Shown: positions 25,757 to 34,956, counted from the stretch's first letter. The stretch: 64,000 bases of DNA from Streptomyces sp. V1I1 (GCF_030817355.1 NZ_JAUSZH010000001.1:8035001-8099000); one strand, 5' to 3'. Program-made: numbers and translations. The notes: generated by a model from the sequence alone, not told the origin.

Positions 25757-26378
25757 GTCACACCTCCGCACGCTGGACGGCATGGCGAAGCGCCACACCA
25801 CTGCCATGGACTGGGTCGGGTCAGGACCCGGAATGCCGGACGCACCGGTGAGCGGCCCGGCTCGCAGCCGAGACCCGGCTCGAACAACTGGCGCCTTTTC
25901 ACGGCGAGATGAAGGCCGGGTGTACCTGCCGACCGCCGACAGTCTGAACAAAACCGACTACAGTTTCGCTCTGTAAGGACTGTCCTTACCTTAGGGCCTG
26001 ACGGGCAGTTGCTGATCGGTCGATGCCACGGCGCTCGAAGCACTGATAACGGCATAACGTGCGCCCGAACTCCACCGGCGTATTCTGCTTTCCCGAAGGC
26101 CCGGGTTCGATTTCCGAGAAAGTCGGAGTCTCTCCGCTGTTTGCCCCGAACGCAAGTGCCGGGCACACTCGCTCGGGCGCCGGGGCAGGGTGCCCGGACG
26201 CTCCCGGCCGTGGATTTGCGACGGAGAGGCAGGAGTCGAACGAGTCGGCGCTACGAACACGAGCCTGACACTTTCCTCGGCTTCTCGTGAGCGAGTCGAG
26301 AGTGGATCTTGGTCGTGAATGATCGCGAGCCATGGACAGAGGTCGCGCGGGAACCCTCGGGCGGTGAACCTGCTGCCG
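25757..26378. other. Upstream region of the KS-PKS operon
   Basis: About 620 bases without an identifiable gene, between the ketosynthase start and a GNAT pseudogene. It contains the operator-like dyad at 25973-25989. A stretch near 26100 resembles a tRNA T-loop but does not fold as a tRNA. It presumably holds the operon promoter. Confidence 0.4.
25973..25989. promoter_or_regulatory. Operator-like dyad upstream of the ketosynthase
   Basis: GTAAGGAC, one central T, then its exact complement GTCCTTAC; further TTAG follows. It is 217 bases before the ketosynthase start. It resembles a dimeric-repressor site (TetR or DtxR/IdeR-like), but differs from the classic iron box, so I do not assign a regulator. 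Confidence 0.5.
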
Positions 26379-26900
26379 TTATCCGGCGGATTTCAGAGAC
26401 TTGTACAACACCGCGCAGGGGCGGCCGAGTTGGCGGTCTTCGCGGTGACCGATCACCAGGTAGCCGAGCGCAGTCCAGAAGGCGAGGGCCCGCGGGTTGT
26501 TCTCGACACGGCGAGCTTGGCGCCGGTACGGCCCGCGGCCCGGAACCGTTCCTCGACGAGTTGCGCCAACTGGCGTCCGTATCCGGAGCGTTGCTCGCGG
26601 CCGTCCACCATCAGCAGCCCGATCCAGGGGTCGGGGTCGGTGGGGTCCGGGGTGGCGAGCCAGCGTGTCCGCGAGTGCGACGAGCCGCCCACCGCCCCGG
26701 GCCAGCAGCACCTCGGCGTCCGGAGTGGCCAGTTTGCGGGCGAGTTCCGTGGCGACCTGCTCGATGCGTACGTCATCGGGGTCGGGGAAGTAGCCGCTGA
26801 GCGCGAGGAAGTCCCGGTTGGAGCGGTACAGCTCGGTGATCTCGGTGAGCACCGCCCCGGGCAGCGCGCCGTCCACGGGCACCAGAGATTCGATGAACAT
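26379..26900 (-). pseudogene. GNAT acetyltransferase, two compensating frameshifts
   Basis: ATG at 26900 begins MFIESLVPVDGALPG. The frame shifts near 26665, where the middle (WIGLLMVDGREQRSGYGRQL, the acetyl-CoA binding motif A with GxGxxL-like GYGRQL) reads in a second frame. It shifts back near 26510 to ENNPRALAFWTALGYLVIG and a natural stop. In total about 173 residues of a GNAT are recognisable. The two breaks restore the original frame, so the C-terminus is preserved. IS copy 2 lies about 200 bases upstream. Confidence 0.8.
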
Positions 26901-27103
26901 GTGGCGCACCCTGTGTGCAGCTCTGTCCGAGGGGTCTGTGAAGCCATGCCATCGGCCTGGTGTCGGCGTCAGTCGGCGGTGAGGGCGAATGCCGGCAGAG
27001 CGATGGAGGTGTAGTCGACCGCCGGCTCGACCGTCTGCCAGGCTCCGGCATTTGGCCGCTGAGATGGAGAAGGCGGAGTCGCGCAAGTGGCCCGGTCGCT
27101 CAG

Positions 27104-28685
27104 CTTGTTCTTTATGGTCTGACCTCGAACGACGTCCCGAACGTGATCGCTCGTACGAGGATTCCGGGGACGTGAACACGGCCTTCGTCTGATCCTGTGC
27201 TCCGACCAAAGAGGCACTTGACCAGCAACGAAGGCCGTGGGGGGATGAGTTTGCTGCATCACGATGTCGGGCGGGATCCGTTCACGGTGGCGTCACGCTT
27301 CCGGGACGATTTCTTCGACTGCCTGACCGGGCGCGGGGACGAGTTGTTCGAACTGGCGGGCGCGCTGCTGTGTGCGGACGGGCCGGTGACCGCGCCGGTA
27401 GACCTGACGCTGGTGGCCGGGCACCGGCGTGGACACGACGCGCTGAACTGCGGGAGCGTGGACGTGCCGCGGTTGCGGCAGGTGCTGGCCGGCTTGCCGC
27501 AACCCGAGGCCGCCGACGGGCGCCTGGTGCTGGCCGTGGACGTCACGAACTGGCTCCGCCCGGACGCACCCACCAGTCCGGATCGCTTGTTCTGCCACGT
27601 CTACGGCCGCAGCGGCCGGTCCTCCGACCAGTTCGTGCCCGGCTGGCCCTACTCCTTCGTCGCCGCCCTGGAATCGGGCCGGACGTCATGGTGCCAGCTC
27701 CTGGACGCCGTCCGTCTCGGCCTGCCGACGACGTCGCCGAGGCTACTGCCACGCAGGTCCGCAGGGTGGTCGAGGACCTCATCGACATGGGCCGGTGGCG
27801 CATCGGCGACCGCGACATCCTGATCGTCTTCGACGCTGGATACGACGCCCCGCGCATGGCCCACCTCCTGCACGGGCTGCCGGTGGAGGTCCTCGGGCGG
27901 ATGCGCACGGACCGGGTGATGCGCAGGCCGGTCCCGGTCCCGTGGATCTCGCCACCGCAGGGCGGCCGTCCGCCCAAGCACGGCAAGGAGTTCCGCTTCG
28001 CCAAACCGGAGACCTGGGGCGAGCCGGACGCGGCCACCACGCAGGTCACCGACCGGTACGGCACCGCCCGCGCGATGGCCTGGGACCGCATCCACCCCCG
28101 GCTGACCACCCGATCGGCGTGGATCGACCACACCGGTGAACTCCCCGTCATCGAGGGCACGTTGATCCGCCTCCAGGTCGACCGCCTGCCCGGCGGCAAC
28201 GACCCGCTGCCGCTCTGGCTGTGGTCTTCGGCCACCGGCCTGACCGCCGCCGAAGTCGAGATCCGCTGGCAGGCGTTCCTGCGACGCTTCGACCTGGAAC
28301 ATACCTTCCGCATGATCAAACAGACCCTCGGCTGGACCCGCCCGAAGCTCCGCACCCCCGAGGCCGCGGACCGCTGGACCTGGCTGATCATCGCGGCGCA
28401 CACCCAACTCCGTCTCGTCCGCGAGGCCGCCGCCGACCTCCGCCGCCCCTGGGAGCGACCCGCCGAGCCCGGCCGCCTCACCCCCGCCAGAGTCCGCCGC
28501 GGGTTCAGGAACCTCCGCCCACACTTGACCTGTCCCGCCCGAGCGCCGAAACCATCCCGGCCGGGACCTGGCCGTCCTCCCGGCTCGAAGAACCGGCACC
28601 CGGCACCCCGTCACGACGTCGGCAAAACCGTCAAACGGCCCGAGAGCATCAAGGAACGCTCCCGGGCCGGAGGATAAAGAACAAG
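27104..28685 (+). mobile_element. Insertion sequence, copy 2 (1582 bp), with 5-bp target duplication CTCAG
   Basis: The same inverted ends as copy 1 (CTTGTTCTTTAT), flanked by CTCAG at 27099-27103 and 28686-28690. It differs from copy 1 by a 12-base in-frame deletion (GAMY lost after GHRRGH) and a few substitutions, including Asp to Glu in AEVEIRW and Lys to Glu in RPAEPG. Same orientation as copy 1, so recombination between them could delete about 21 kb. Confidence 0.92.
27245..28677 (+). pseudogene. DDE transposase of IS copy 2, same frameshift as copy 1
   Basis: Begins MSLLHHDVGRDPF at 27245 and changes frame near 27720, at the same GGCCTGCC sequence as copy 1, then continues to 28677. 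Motifs LAVDVTNWL, LIVFDAGYDAPR and LEHTFRMIKQ are intact across the two frames. Because both copies share the break yet each has its own target duplication, the element either moved with the break present or was mobilised by a protein made elsewhere. Confidence 0.85.
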
Positions 28686-28690
28686 CTCAG

Positions 28691-29064
28691 AAGCTGTGTC
28701 TGAGGCCTTCATGACAAGGTGAAGGTGTTCTCAGTGCAGCTCGGGGGCTTGTCGCTTCTGGCGGATCCGTCAGAAGCGACGGGGCTGGGCGGGGGTTGCT
28801 GCCGGTCGTACGGTGGCGTAGGTGAGTAACAATCAGGGCCCCGATACCTGGTTGATCGCGGCAGTGGAGGCGGGCACCCCTCCGTGTGGGATGGGCAGTA
28901 TGAAGCGCACGGCTTCGCGTGCACCGTCGGATCCGGGCGGGATCAGGCGCTCGGCGTCCGTTTCGTGACCCCCGGGCAGAGGTCACCATGGGCCCGGCAG
29001 CAGGATGCCGGGCCCACGGGGCTGAGCGGAGTGCGGACTGCGGCGTGTGGTCCGCCCACGATCG
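28691..29064. other. Intergenic with a large palindrome
   Basis: About 370 bases between IS copy 2 and the end of the detoxification operon. No convincing gene; one minus-strand frame ends with a TGA inside the IS target duplication but lacks recognisable content. It holds the palindrome at 28751-28780. Confidence 0.4.
28751..28780. terminator. 30-bp near-perfect palindrome
   Basis: GTCGCTTCTG, then GCGGATCCGT, then CAGAAGCGAC. Outer arms pair perfectly and the inner CGGATCCG is itself palindromic. It is 285 bases beyond the operon's last stop (29065, minus strand). It could be the operon terminator or a recombination relic. Confidence 0.5.
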
Positions 29065-30114
29065 TCAGTTGCCGACTGCGGCCTGTGCCGGAAGGGTGAC
29101 GATCATCTTGCCGGTGTTGTCGCCGCGGAGCATGCCGAGGAATGCCTCGACGATGTTCTCGATGCCTTCCACGACGGTCTCCTCGTAGTGGAGCTGCACG
29201 TCGCGGATCCAGCCGCCGACCTCCTGTACGAACTGCTGTTGCAGGTCGTTGTGGTCCGAGACGAGAAGGCCGCGCAGGGTGAGGCGCTTGCCGATGGCGA
29301 GCGCGAGGTTGCGCGGGCCGGGGGTCGGCGCCGTCGCGTTGTACTGGGCGATGGCCCCGCACAGCGCTGCGCGGCCGTGCACGTTGAGGGCGCCGATCGC
29401 CGCCTCGAGGTGGTTGCCGCCGACGTTGTCGAAGTAGACGTCGATGCCGTCCGGGGCCGCGGCCCCGAGTTGCTCGGCGACCGGCGCCTTCTTGTAGTTG
29501 AAGGCGGCGTCGAAGCCGTACTTCTCGAGGAGCAGTTCGACCTTCTCGTCCGAGCCCGCACTGCCGATGACCCGCTTGGCGCCCTTGAGCCGGGCGATCT
29601 GCCCGACCTGGCTGCCGACCGCGCCGGCCGCGCCGGAGACGAAGACGGTGTCGCCCTCGTGGAACTCCGCCACGCGCAGCAGGCCCGCATAGGCGGTCAG
29701 TCCGGGCATGCCGAGGACACCGAGGTACGTGCTCAGCGGAGCGTTCCCGGCGTCGACCTTCACGGCGTCCGCCGCGTCGAGGAGCGCGTACTCCCGCCAG
29801 CCGAGCCCATGCAGGACGTGATCACCCACTGCGACGGTCCCGGCGGGGGAGCCATCGCCCACGGCGACGACGACGCCGACCGCACCCCCGTCCATCGGCT
29901 GGTCCAACCGGAAGGGAGGAACGTAGGACTTCACGTCGTTCATCCGGCCGCGCATGTACGGGTCGACCGACAGGTGCAGGTTGCGTACGAGGATCTGACC
30001 GGAGACGGGCGCTGCGAGAGGCGCCTCGCGCAGGGCGAAGTCCTGGGGCCGGGGCACACCGTTCGGGCGGGCGACCAGGTGCCATTCACGGCTGGTGGTG
30101 GGAAGGGTGTTCAT
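29065..30114 (-). CDS. NADPH-dependent oxidoreductase, PTGR/curcumin-reductase-like (MDR superfamily)
   Basis: 349 residues. The N-terminal GroES-like half contains LHLSVDPYMRGRMND, typical of prostaglandin reductase/leukotriene 12-hydroxydehydrogenase enzymes. The Rossmann half has VSGAAGAVGSQVGQIARLKG and YFDNVGG. These zinc-free enzymes reduce alpha,beta-unsaturated ketones and aldehydes with NADPH. It is the last gene of a five-gene minus-strand run (47 bases after the aldehyde dehydrogenase), consistent with detoxifying reactive carbonyls. Confidence 0.92.
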   Translation of the reverse strand: MNTLPTTSREWHLVARPNGVPRPQDFALREAPLAAPVSGQILVRNLHLSVDPYMRGRMNDVKSYVPPFRLDQPMDGGAVGVVVAVGDGSPAGTVAVGDHVLHGLGWREYALLDAADAVKVDAGNAPLSTYLGVLGMPGLTAYAGLLRVAEFHEGDTVFVSGAAGAVGSQVGQIARLKGAKRVIGSAGSDEKVELLLEKYGFDAAFNYKKAPVAEQLGAAAPDGIDVYFDNVGGNHLEAAIGALNVHGRAALCGAIAQYNATAPTPGPRNLALAIGKRLTLRGLLVSDHNDLQQQFVQEVGGWIRDVQLHYEETVVEGIENIVEAFLGMLRGDNTGKMIVTLPAQAAVGN

Positions 30115-30161
30115 GATGCGGATGTCTCATTTCTCCGTGCTCACACACGGCTGAAGGGGGA

Positions 30162-31481
30162 TCAGCTGAGGGGCTTGGCGAGGACGGCTTTGCGGTGGCT
30201 GAAGGTCTCGAGGGAGTAGTGGCCGTGGTAGCTGCCCATGCCGCTTTCGCCGACGCCCCCGAACGGCAGGTCGGAGATGGTGAGATGGGCCAGCGGCAGG
30301 CCGAACCCGAGGCCTCCCGAGGAGGTTTCGGCGGCGAGCCGCTCCCGGGTGGTGTCGGAGCCGGTGAACGCGTACAGGGCCAGCGGCTTTTCGCGGTCGT
30401 TGATGAAGTCGATGGCCTCGTCGAGCCCGGCCACCTCGACGATCGGGAGGATCGGGCCGAAGATCTCCTCCTGCATGACGGGCGCGTCCGGTGACACCTC
30501 GGCCAGGACGGTCGGCGCGATGTACTTGGAGCCCCGGTCGTACGCGCCGCCGGTGACCTGGCGGCCGGAATCGAGGAGGGCAGTCAGCCGGTCGAAGTGG
30601 CGCTCGTTGACGATACGGCCGTACTCCGGGGAGCCGGACGCGTCCGGTCCGTACAGCTTCTCCACGGCCTTGGCCAGCGCTCCCTCCAGGGCGCGTGCGG
30701 TCTCACGGTCGGTGAGGACGTAGTCGGGGGCGACGCAGGTCTGTCCGGCGTTGAGGAACTTCCCGGCCGCGAGGCGGGCGGCGACGGTGTCCAGGTCGGT
30801 GCCGCGGTCCACGAACGCCGGGGACTTGCCCCCTAGTTCGAGGGTGACGGGAGTGAGGTGCCGGGCGGCCGCGGCCATCACGATGCGCCCGACCGTGCCG
30901 TTGCCGGTGTAGAGGATGTGGTCGAAGCGCTGCTCGAGCAGGGCGGTGGTCTCGGGGACCCCGCCTTCGACCACGGCGACCGCGTCGGTGTCGAGGTACT
31001 GCGGTACGAGGCGGGCGAGGGCGGCGGAGGTGGCCGGGGCCAGTTCGCTGGGCTTGGCGACCACGGCATTGCCCGCGGCCAGGGCACCGGCCACAGGGGC
31101 CAGCAGCAGCTGCGCCGGGTAGTTCCAGGGGGCGATGACCAGCACGACGCCCAGCGGGTCGTACTGCGTCCAGGCACTCGCTTCCCCCAGGAACGCGGGG
31201 ACGGGGGCCTGCTCGGGCCGCAGCCAGCCGTCGAGATGCTCCAGGGTGTGGTCGATCTCCCGTATGACGAAGTCGATCTCCGTGCGGTAAGCCTCGGTGG
31301 CGCTCTTCCCCAGGTCGGCGCGGAGGGCCGCCGCGAGCTCCTCACCGTGCTCGGTGAGCAGGGCACGCATCCGGTGCAGTTGCCCGGTACGCCAGGCCAC
31401 GGGCTTGGTGGTGCCGGTGCGGAAGGTGGCGCGCAGCCGGGCGACGAGCTCGGCGGGCTGCTCGGGCGCAGGCTTGTTCAT
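30162..31481 (-). CDS. Aldehyde dehydrogenase, class 3 type
   Basis: 439 residues from ATG 31481. NAD(P)-binding and catalytic motifs are intact: APWNYPAQLLLAPVAG, catalytic Glu in LELGGKSP, nucleophile Cys in NAGQTCVAPDY, and the C-terminal PFGGVGESGMGSYHG. The short length and missing N-terminal extension match ALDH3-type enzymes that oxidise medium- and long-chain or aromatic aldehydes. Fourth gene of the operon; it would remove aldehydes formed or taken up together with the substrates of the neighbouring reductases. Confidence 0.93.
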   Translation of the reverse strand: MNKPAPEQPAELVARLRATFRTGTTKPVAWRTGQLHRMRALLTEHGEELAAALRADLGKSATEAYRTEIDFVIREIDHTLEHLDGWLRPEQAPVPAFLGEASAWTQYDPLGVVLVIAPWNYPAQLLLAPVAGALAAGNAVVAKPSELAPATSAALARLVPQYLDTDAVAVVEGGVPETTALLEQRFDHILYTGNGTVGRIVMAAAARHLTPVTLELGGKSPAFVDRGTDLDTVAARLAAGKFLNAGQTCVAPDYVLTDRETARALEGALAKAVEKLYGPDASGSPEYGRIVNERHFDRLTALLDSGRQVTGGAYDRGSKYIAPTVLAEVSPDAPVMQEEIFGPILPIVEVAGLDEAIDFINDREKPLALYAFTGSDTTRERLAAETSSGGLGFGLPLAHLTISDLPFGGVGESGMGSYHGHYSLETFSHRKAVLAKPLS

Positions 31482-31567
31482 GGTTCCCTCACAGGTCGAT
31501 ACGTGGACGGGGGGCGCTGTCGCCGGCGCCACGGGGCAGGCCCGGGCGCCGGCGTCGGGCAAGGGGA

Positions 31568-32272
31568 TCAGCCGCGGTTGAGGATCTCGATGATGTTCCG
31601 GGCGAGCTGCTCGGAGGAGGCGGGGTTCTGGCCGGTGTGCAGATTGCGGTCCGCCACGACGTGGGCGGTGAAGGGGGCGGCGGCGTCGAAGTCGGCACCG
31701 AGTTCCACCAGGCGGTCCTGGAGCAGCCACGTGGCCTTGTCGGCGAAGCCGGCCACGGTCTCCTCGGCGTTGGTGAAGCCGGTCATGCGGTAACCGGCGA
31801 ACGGCCAGCTGCTGTCCTCGCGCCGGGCGGCGAGCAGGGCTGCGGGGGAGTGGCACAGCACCGCGAGCGGCTTGCCGGAGTCCAGCGCCGCGGTGAGGAG
31901 GCGGCCGGAGGTGGCGTCGGCGGCGAGGTCCTCCATGGGGCCGTGGCCACCGGGGTAGAGGACGGCGGCGTACGCGTCGAGGTCGATCTCTTCGAGCCTG
32001 ACCGGGTTCTCCAGGTCGGCGCGGATGGAAGCCAGGTACGCGGCGATGGTGTCGGCCTGCTCCTTGCCGCCGGTGGACTCGGCGGCGAGGCTGACGGCGT
32101 CGACGGTCGGAGCCACGCCGCCGGGTGTGGCGATGGTGACGTCGAACCCGGCTTTGCGGAACAGCCGGTGTGGTGTGGCGAGTTCCTCAGCCCAGTAGCC
32201 GGTGGGGTGCAGGGTGCCGTCGGCGAGCGTCCAGTGGTCGGCGCCGGTGACGACGAACAGAACTGTGGTCAC
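31568..32272 (-). CDS. DJ-1/PfpI superfamily protein (Hsp31/glyoxalase III-like)
   Basis: 234 residues from GTG 32272, chosen because AAGGAG lies 6 bases before it. LYPGGHGPMEDLA and the nucleophile elbow AVLCHSPAALL (Cys-His) are those of class I glutamine-amidotransferase-like proteins of the DJ-1/Hsp31 branch. Such proteins act as glyoxalase III or protein deglycases on methylglyoxal adducts or as holding chaperones. Its place among carbonyl-processing enzymes supports the glyoxalase-like role. Confidence 0.9.
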   Translation of the reverse strand: MTTVLFVVTGADHWTLADGTLHPTGYWAEELATPHRLFRKAGFDVTIATPGGVAPTVDAVSLAAESTGGKEQADTIAAYLASIRADLENPVRLEEIDLDAYAAVLYPGGHGPMEDLAADATSGRLLTAALDSGKPLAVLCHSPAALLAARREDSSWPFAGYRMTGFTNAEETVAGFADKATWLLQDRLVELGADFDAAAPFTAHVVADRNLHTGQNPASSEQLARNIIEILNRG

Positions 32273-32373
32273 AACTGTCTCCTTCAAAAGGTGCGTATGG
32301 GTCGCGCGGTGGTGGGGGTGTCTTCTCGTCCGGCAGGGGGTGTGCCGGTGGTGGCGTGCGGGCGGTGGGTGGC

Positions 32374-33300
32374 TCAGGCGACGGTGACGATCACCTTTCC
32401 GCGGGTGTGGCCCTCCTGGTTGAGCCGCTGTGCGTCGGCGGCCTGCTCGAGCGGGAAGGTGGCGGCCACTTCCACGCTCAGCTGCCCGCGCTCCGCGAGG
32501 ACGGTGAGCGCCTCGAGGTCCTGGCTGTCGGGGCGGACGAAGACGTACCGGCCTCCGAGGCCGAGGACGGCGCCATCCGCGACGGAGGCCAGTCGGCCGC
32601 CCTCGGCGAGCAGCCCGGGGGAGATCTTCAGGGCTTCGCCGCCGATGAGGTCGAGGACGGCGTCGACACCCTGCGGCGCCAGGGCGTTGACGCGGTCGGT
32701 GAGGCCCTCGCCGTAGGCGACCGGCTCGGCGCCGAGCCCGCGCAGGTAGTCGTGGTTGTGCTGGCCGGCGGTGCCGATGACGCGGGCGCCGAGCGCTCGG
32801 GCGATCTGTACGGCCAGGGAGCCGACACCACCCGCCGCGGCGTGCACCAGCACGGTGTCGCCGCTGCCCACGTTCAGGGCGCGGGTCAGCGACTGGTAGG
32901 CGGTGAGACCTGCCAGCGGGATGCCGGCGGCATCCTCGAAGGAGAGGTTGGCGGGCTTGCGGGCGAGCGTACGGATCGGGGCGGCGACGTATTCGGCGAA
33001 GGTGCCGCGGGAGACGAAGTCCTCACGGACGTAGCCGATCACTTCGTCGCCCGGGGCGAACTCGGTGACCCCGACGCCGGTCTCCTCGACGACGCCCGCC
33101 ACGTCCCAGCCGGGGATGACGGGGAAGACGGTGTCCATGACGCCGTCCAGGTATCCGGCCTGGATCTTCCAGTCGACCGGGTTGACGGAGGCGGCCTTCA
33201 CACGGATCAGTACGGTGTCCGGGCCGAGCTTCGGGTTGGGGACGTCGCCGTATTCCAGGACGTCCGGGCCGCCGTAGGTGTGGTAGGTGATGGCCTTCAT
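32374..33300 (-). CDS. Zinc-free quinone oxidoreductase-like MDR enzyme
   Basis: 308 residues from ATG 33300, preceded by AAGGAG. MKAITYHTYGGPDVLEYGDV, SVNPVDWKIQ and VLVHAAAGGVGSLAVQIARALG are typical of QOR/enoyl-reductase MDR enzymes. Structural zinc cysteines are absent. The likely reaction is NADPH-dependent reduction of quinones or conjugated ketones. Second gene of the operon, 92 bases after the exporter. Confidence 0.92.
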   Translation of the reverse strand: MKAITYHTYGGPDVLEYGDVPNPKLGPDTVLIRVKAASVNPVDWKIQAGYLDGVMDTVFPVIPGWDVAGVVEETGVGVTEFAPGDEVIGYVREDFVSRGTFAEYVAAPIRTLARKPANLSFEDAAGIPLAGLTAYQSLTRALNVGSGDTVLVHAAAGGVGSLAVQIARALGARVIGTAGQHNHDYLRGLGAEPVAYGEGLTDRVNALAPQGVDAVLDLIGGEALKISPGLLAEGGRLASVADGAVLGLGGRYVFVRPDSQDLEALTVLAERGQLSVEVAATFPLEQAADAQRLNQEGHTRGKVIVTVA

Positions 33301-33313
33301 GGTGGTGCTCCTT

Positions 33314-33349
33314 GGTGCGGTGGGTGCGGTGGGTGCGGTGGGTGCGGTG
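33314..33349 (+). repeat. Tandem 9-bp repeat, four copies
   Basis: GGTGCGGTG is repeated four times just upstream of the oxidoreductase start, in the gap after the exporter gene. It lies a few bases before the ribosome-binding site of 33300 (minus strand) and might affect spacing or mRNA folding between the two genes. Confidence 0.75.
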
Positions 33350-33391
33350 GTGCGGTCGTGCAGATCGCAGTGGTGCAGATCGGGTGGGTCG

Positions 33392-34891
33392 TCAGGCAGC
33401 CGCGGTGGCGGCAGCCGGCTCGGGGGCCGTCTCGGCGGCGGGCAGGTGTTTCGCACGGGGCGCCTGCCGCTGCCGCTTCAGGCCGACCAGTGCGATGGCC
33501 AGGACGAAGGCGAAGGCGACACCGGCGATGGTGAAGCTCAGGGTGAACTGGCTCTCGGCGGGCAGCGGGGGCACTCCGGCCGGAAGGTGCTCGATGGTCC
33601 GGGAGGCGAGCAGCGTCGTGATCAGCGCACTGCCGATCGAGCTTCCGACCGAGCGGGAGATGGAGTTGATGCCGTTGGCGACGCCGGTCTGGTGCGGCGG
33701 CACTCCCGCGACGATCAGTGCGGGCATCGCGGCGTAGCCGAGGCTGATGGCCGTTCCGACAGCCATTCCGGCGCCGATGACCGAGGGGGTCGAGGAGTGT
33801 GCGGCGGCCAGCCACGCGAAGCCGGCGATGCCGGTCACCGCGCTCAGGGCGAGAGTGAGACGGGGGCCGATCCTGCGGATCAGCAGGCCGCCGAACTGGG
33901 CGGCGACGAGGGAGGCGATCGTACTGGGCAGCAGGTACTCGACGGAGGCGCGGAGCACGGAGGCGCCGAAGCCGTAGCCTGCGATGTCCTGTGGTACCTG
34001 CGCCAGGTAGGAGATCCCGAGGAACTGGGCGAACATCCCGAATCCGACGAAGAGGCCCGCGAGGTTGCTGAAGAGGACCGGGCGGTGGAGGAACATCTTC
34101 ATGTCGACCATGGGTTCGCGCACGCGGCTCTCGGTGAAGGCCCAGACACCGGCCATGACGACCGCTCCGGTGAAGCTGCCCAGGGTGCGGGCAGACGTCC
34201 AGCCCCACTCGTGGCCCTGGGAGATTGGCAGCAGAAGCAGGACCAGGAAGAGCGCGAGGGTGAACGCGCCGAGGAGGTCGGTGCGCCCGCCGGTCTTGGT
34301 GCGGCTTGCCGGTACGAGGAGGACGACGGCGAGGAGCGTGACCAGGGCCAGCCCGGCGGCCAGCCAGAAGACGGGGTGGTAGTCGGCGTTGTCGCCGCGG
34401 GTCAGCAGGCCGGTGGCGACCAGGGCGAAGCCGCTGCCGAACGCCAGGGTGCCGCTGACCAGTGACATCGCTCCGGGCAGACGGTGGGCGGGGACCTCCT
34501 CGCGGAGTACCGACAGCGCGAGCGGGAAGATCGCTGTGGCGGCGCCCTGGAGAACGCGGCCGACGATCAGCCAGAGGAGCGAGTCGGTGGTGGCGGCCAG
34601 GACCGACCCGGCGATCATCACCACCAGGACGCCGATCAGGGTCGGCTTCTTCCCGTGCTGGTCGCCGAAGCGGCCGAGCAGGGGGGTGAAGACGGCTGCG
34701 GAGAGCAGGGTCGCGGTGGTGACCCAACTGACCTCGGCCGCACTGCTGTCGAGGCTGCTCCCGATCAGGCCGAGGATCGGAATCACCAGTGTCTGCATCA
34801 TCGACACGACCATGGCGGCGAGGCTCAGGACGAGGACGACTGCGATCTCACGTCGGCGTCGGCCGGGCGGCGGGGCAAGGGTTTGGGACAC
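33392..34891 (-). CDS. DHA2-family MFS drug exporter (EmrB/QacA-like)
   Basis: 499 residues from GTG 34891; about 12-14 hydrophobic helices. LLGRFGDQHGKKPTL is the MFS motif A loop, IVGRVLQGAATAIFPLAL is motif B with its Arg, and motif C glycine-rich helix follows (SGTLAFGSGFALVATG). These mark a proton-driven exporter of the 14-helix DHA2 group. The start is the first GTG after GAAGAG. First gene of the operon, divergent from a MarR regulator, which likely represses it until a toxic ligand binds. Confidence 0.9.
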   Translation of the reverse strand: MSQTLAPPPGRRRREIAVVLVLSLAAMVVSMMQTLVIPILGLIGSSLDSSAAEVSWVTTATLLSAAVFTPLLGRFGDQHGKKPTLIGVLVVMIAGSVLAATTDSLLWLIVGRVLQGAATAIFPLALSVLREEVPAHRLPGAMSLVSGTLAFGSGFALVATGLLTRGDNADYHPVFWLAAGLALVTLLAVVLLVPASRTKTGGRTDLLGAFTLALFLVLLLLPISQGHEWGWTSARTLGSFTGAVVMAGVWAFTESRVREPMVDMKMFLHRPVLFSNLAGLFVGFGMFAQFLGISYLAQVPQDIAGYGFGASVLRASVEYLLPSTIASLVAAQFGGLLIRRIGPRLTLALSAVTGIAGFAWLAAAHSSTPSVIGAGMAVGTAISLGYAAMPALIVAGVPPHQTGVANGINSISRSVGSSIGSALITTLLASRTIEHLPAGVPPLPAESQFTLSFTIAGVAFAFVLAIALVGLKRQRQAPRAKHLPAAETAPEPAAATAAA

Positions 34892-34956
34892 GGGCGCTCT
34901 CTTCGGGGCGGGGCGAGGGGCCGGACCGGTGGAGGGACTCAGCTCGAACAAGTAGA

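Noticed and set aside
25973..25989. Iron box (DmdR/IdeR) upstream of the KS
   Set aside because: The dyad does not match the known TTAGGTTAGG-type consensus closely enough, so only a generic operator is claimed.
26085..26145. Possible tRNA because of GGGTTCGATTTCC
   Set aside because: The T-stem is mismatched, and no acceptor, D or anticodon stems can be drawn around it.
6044..28685. A simple composite transposon formed by the two IS copies
   Set aside because: Each copy has its own 5-bp target duplication (CTCAC and CTCAG), so they inserted independently.
33287..34465. A 392-codon plus-strand frame
   Set aside because: Antisense to the MFS exporter; composition is low complexity GEDQ.
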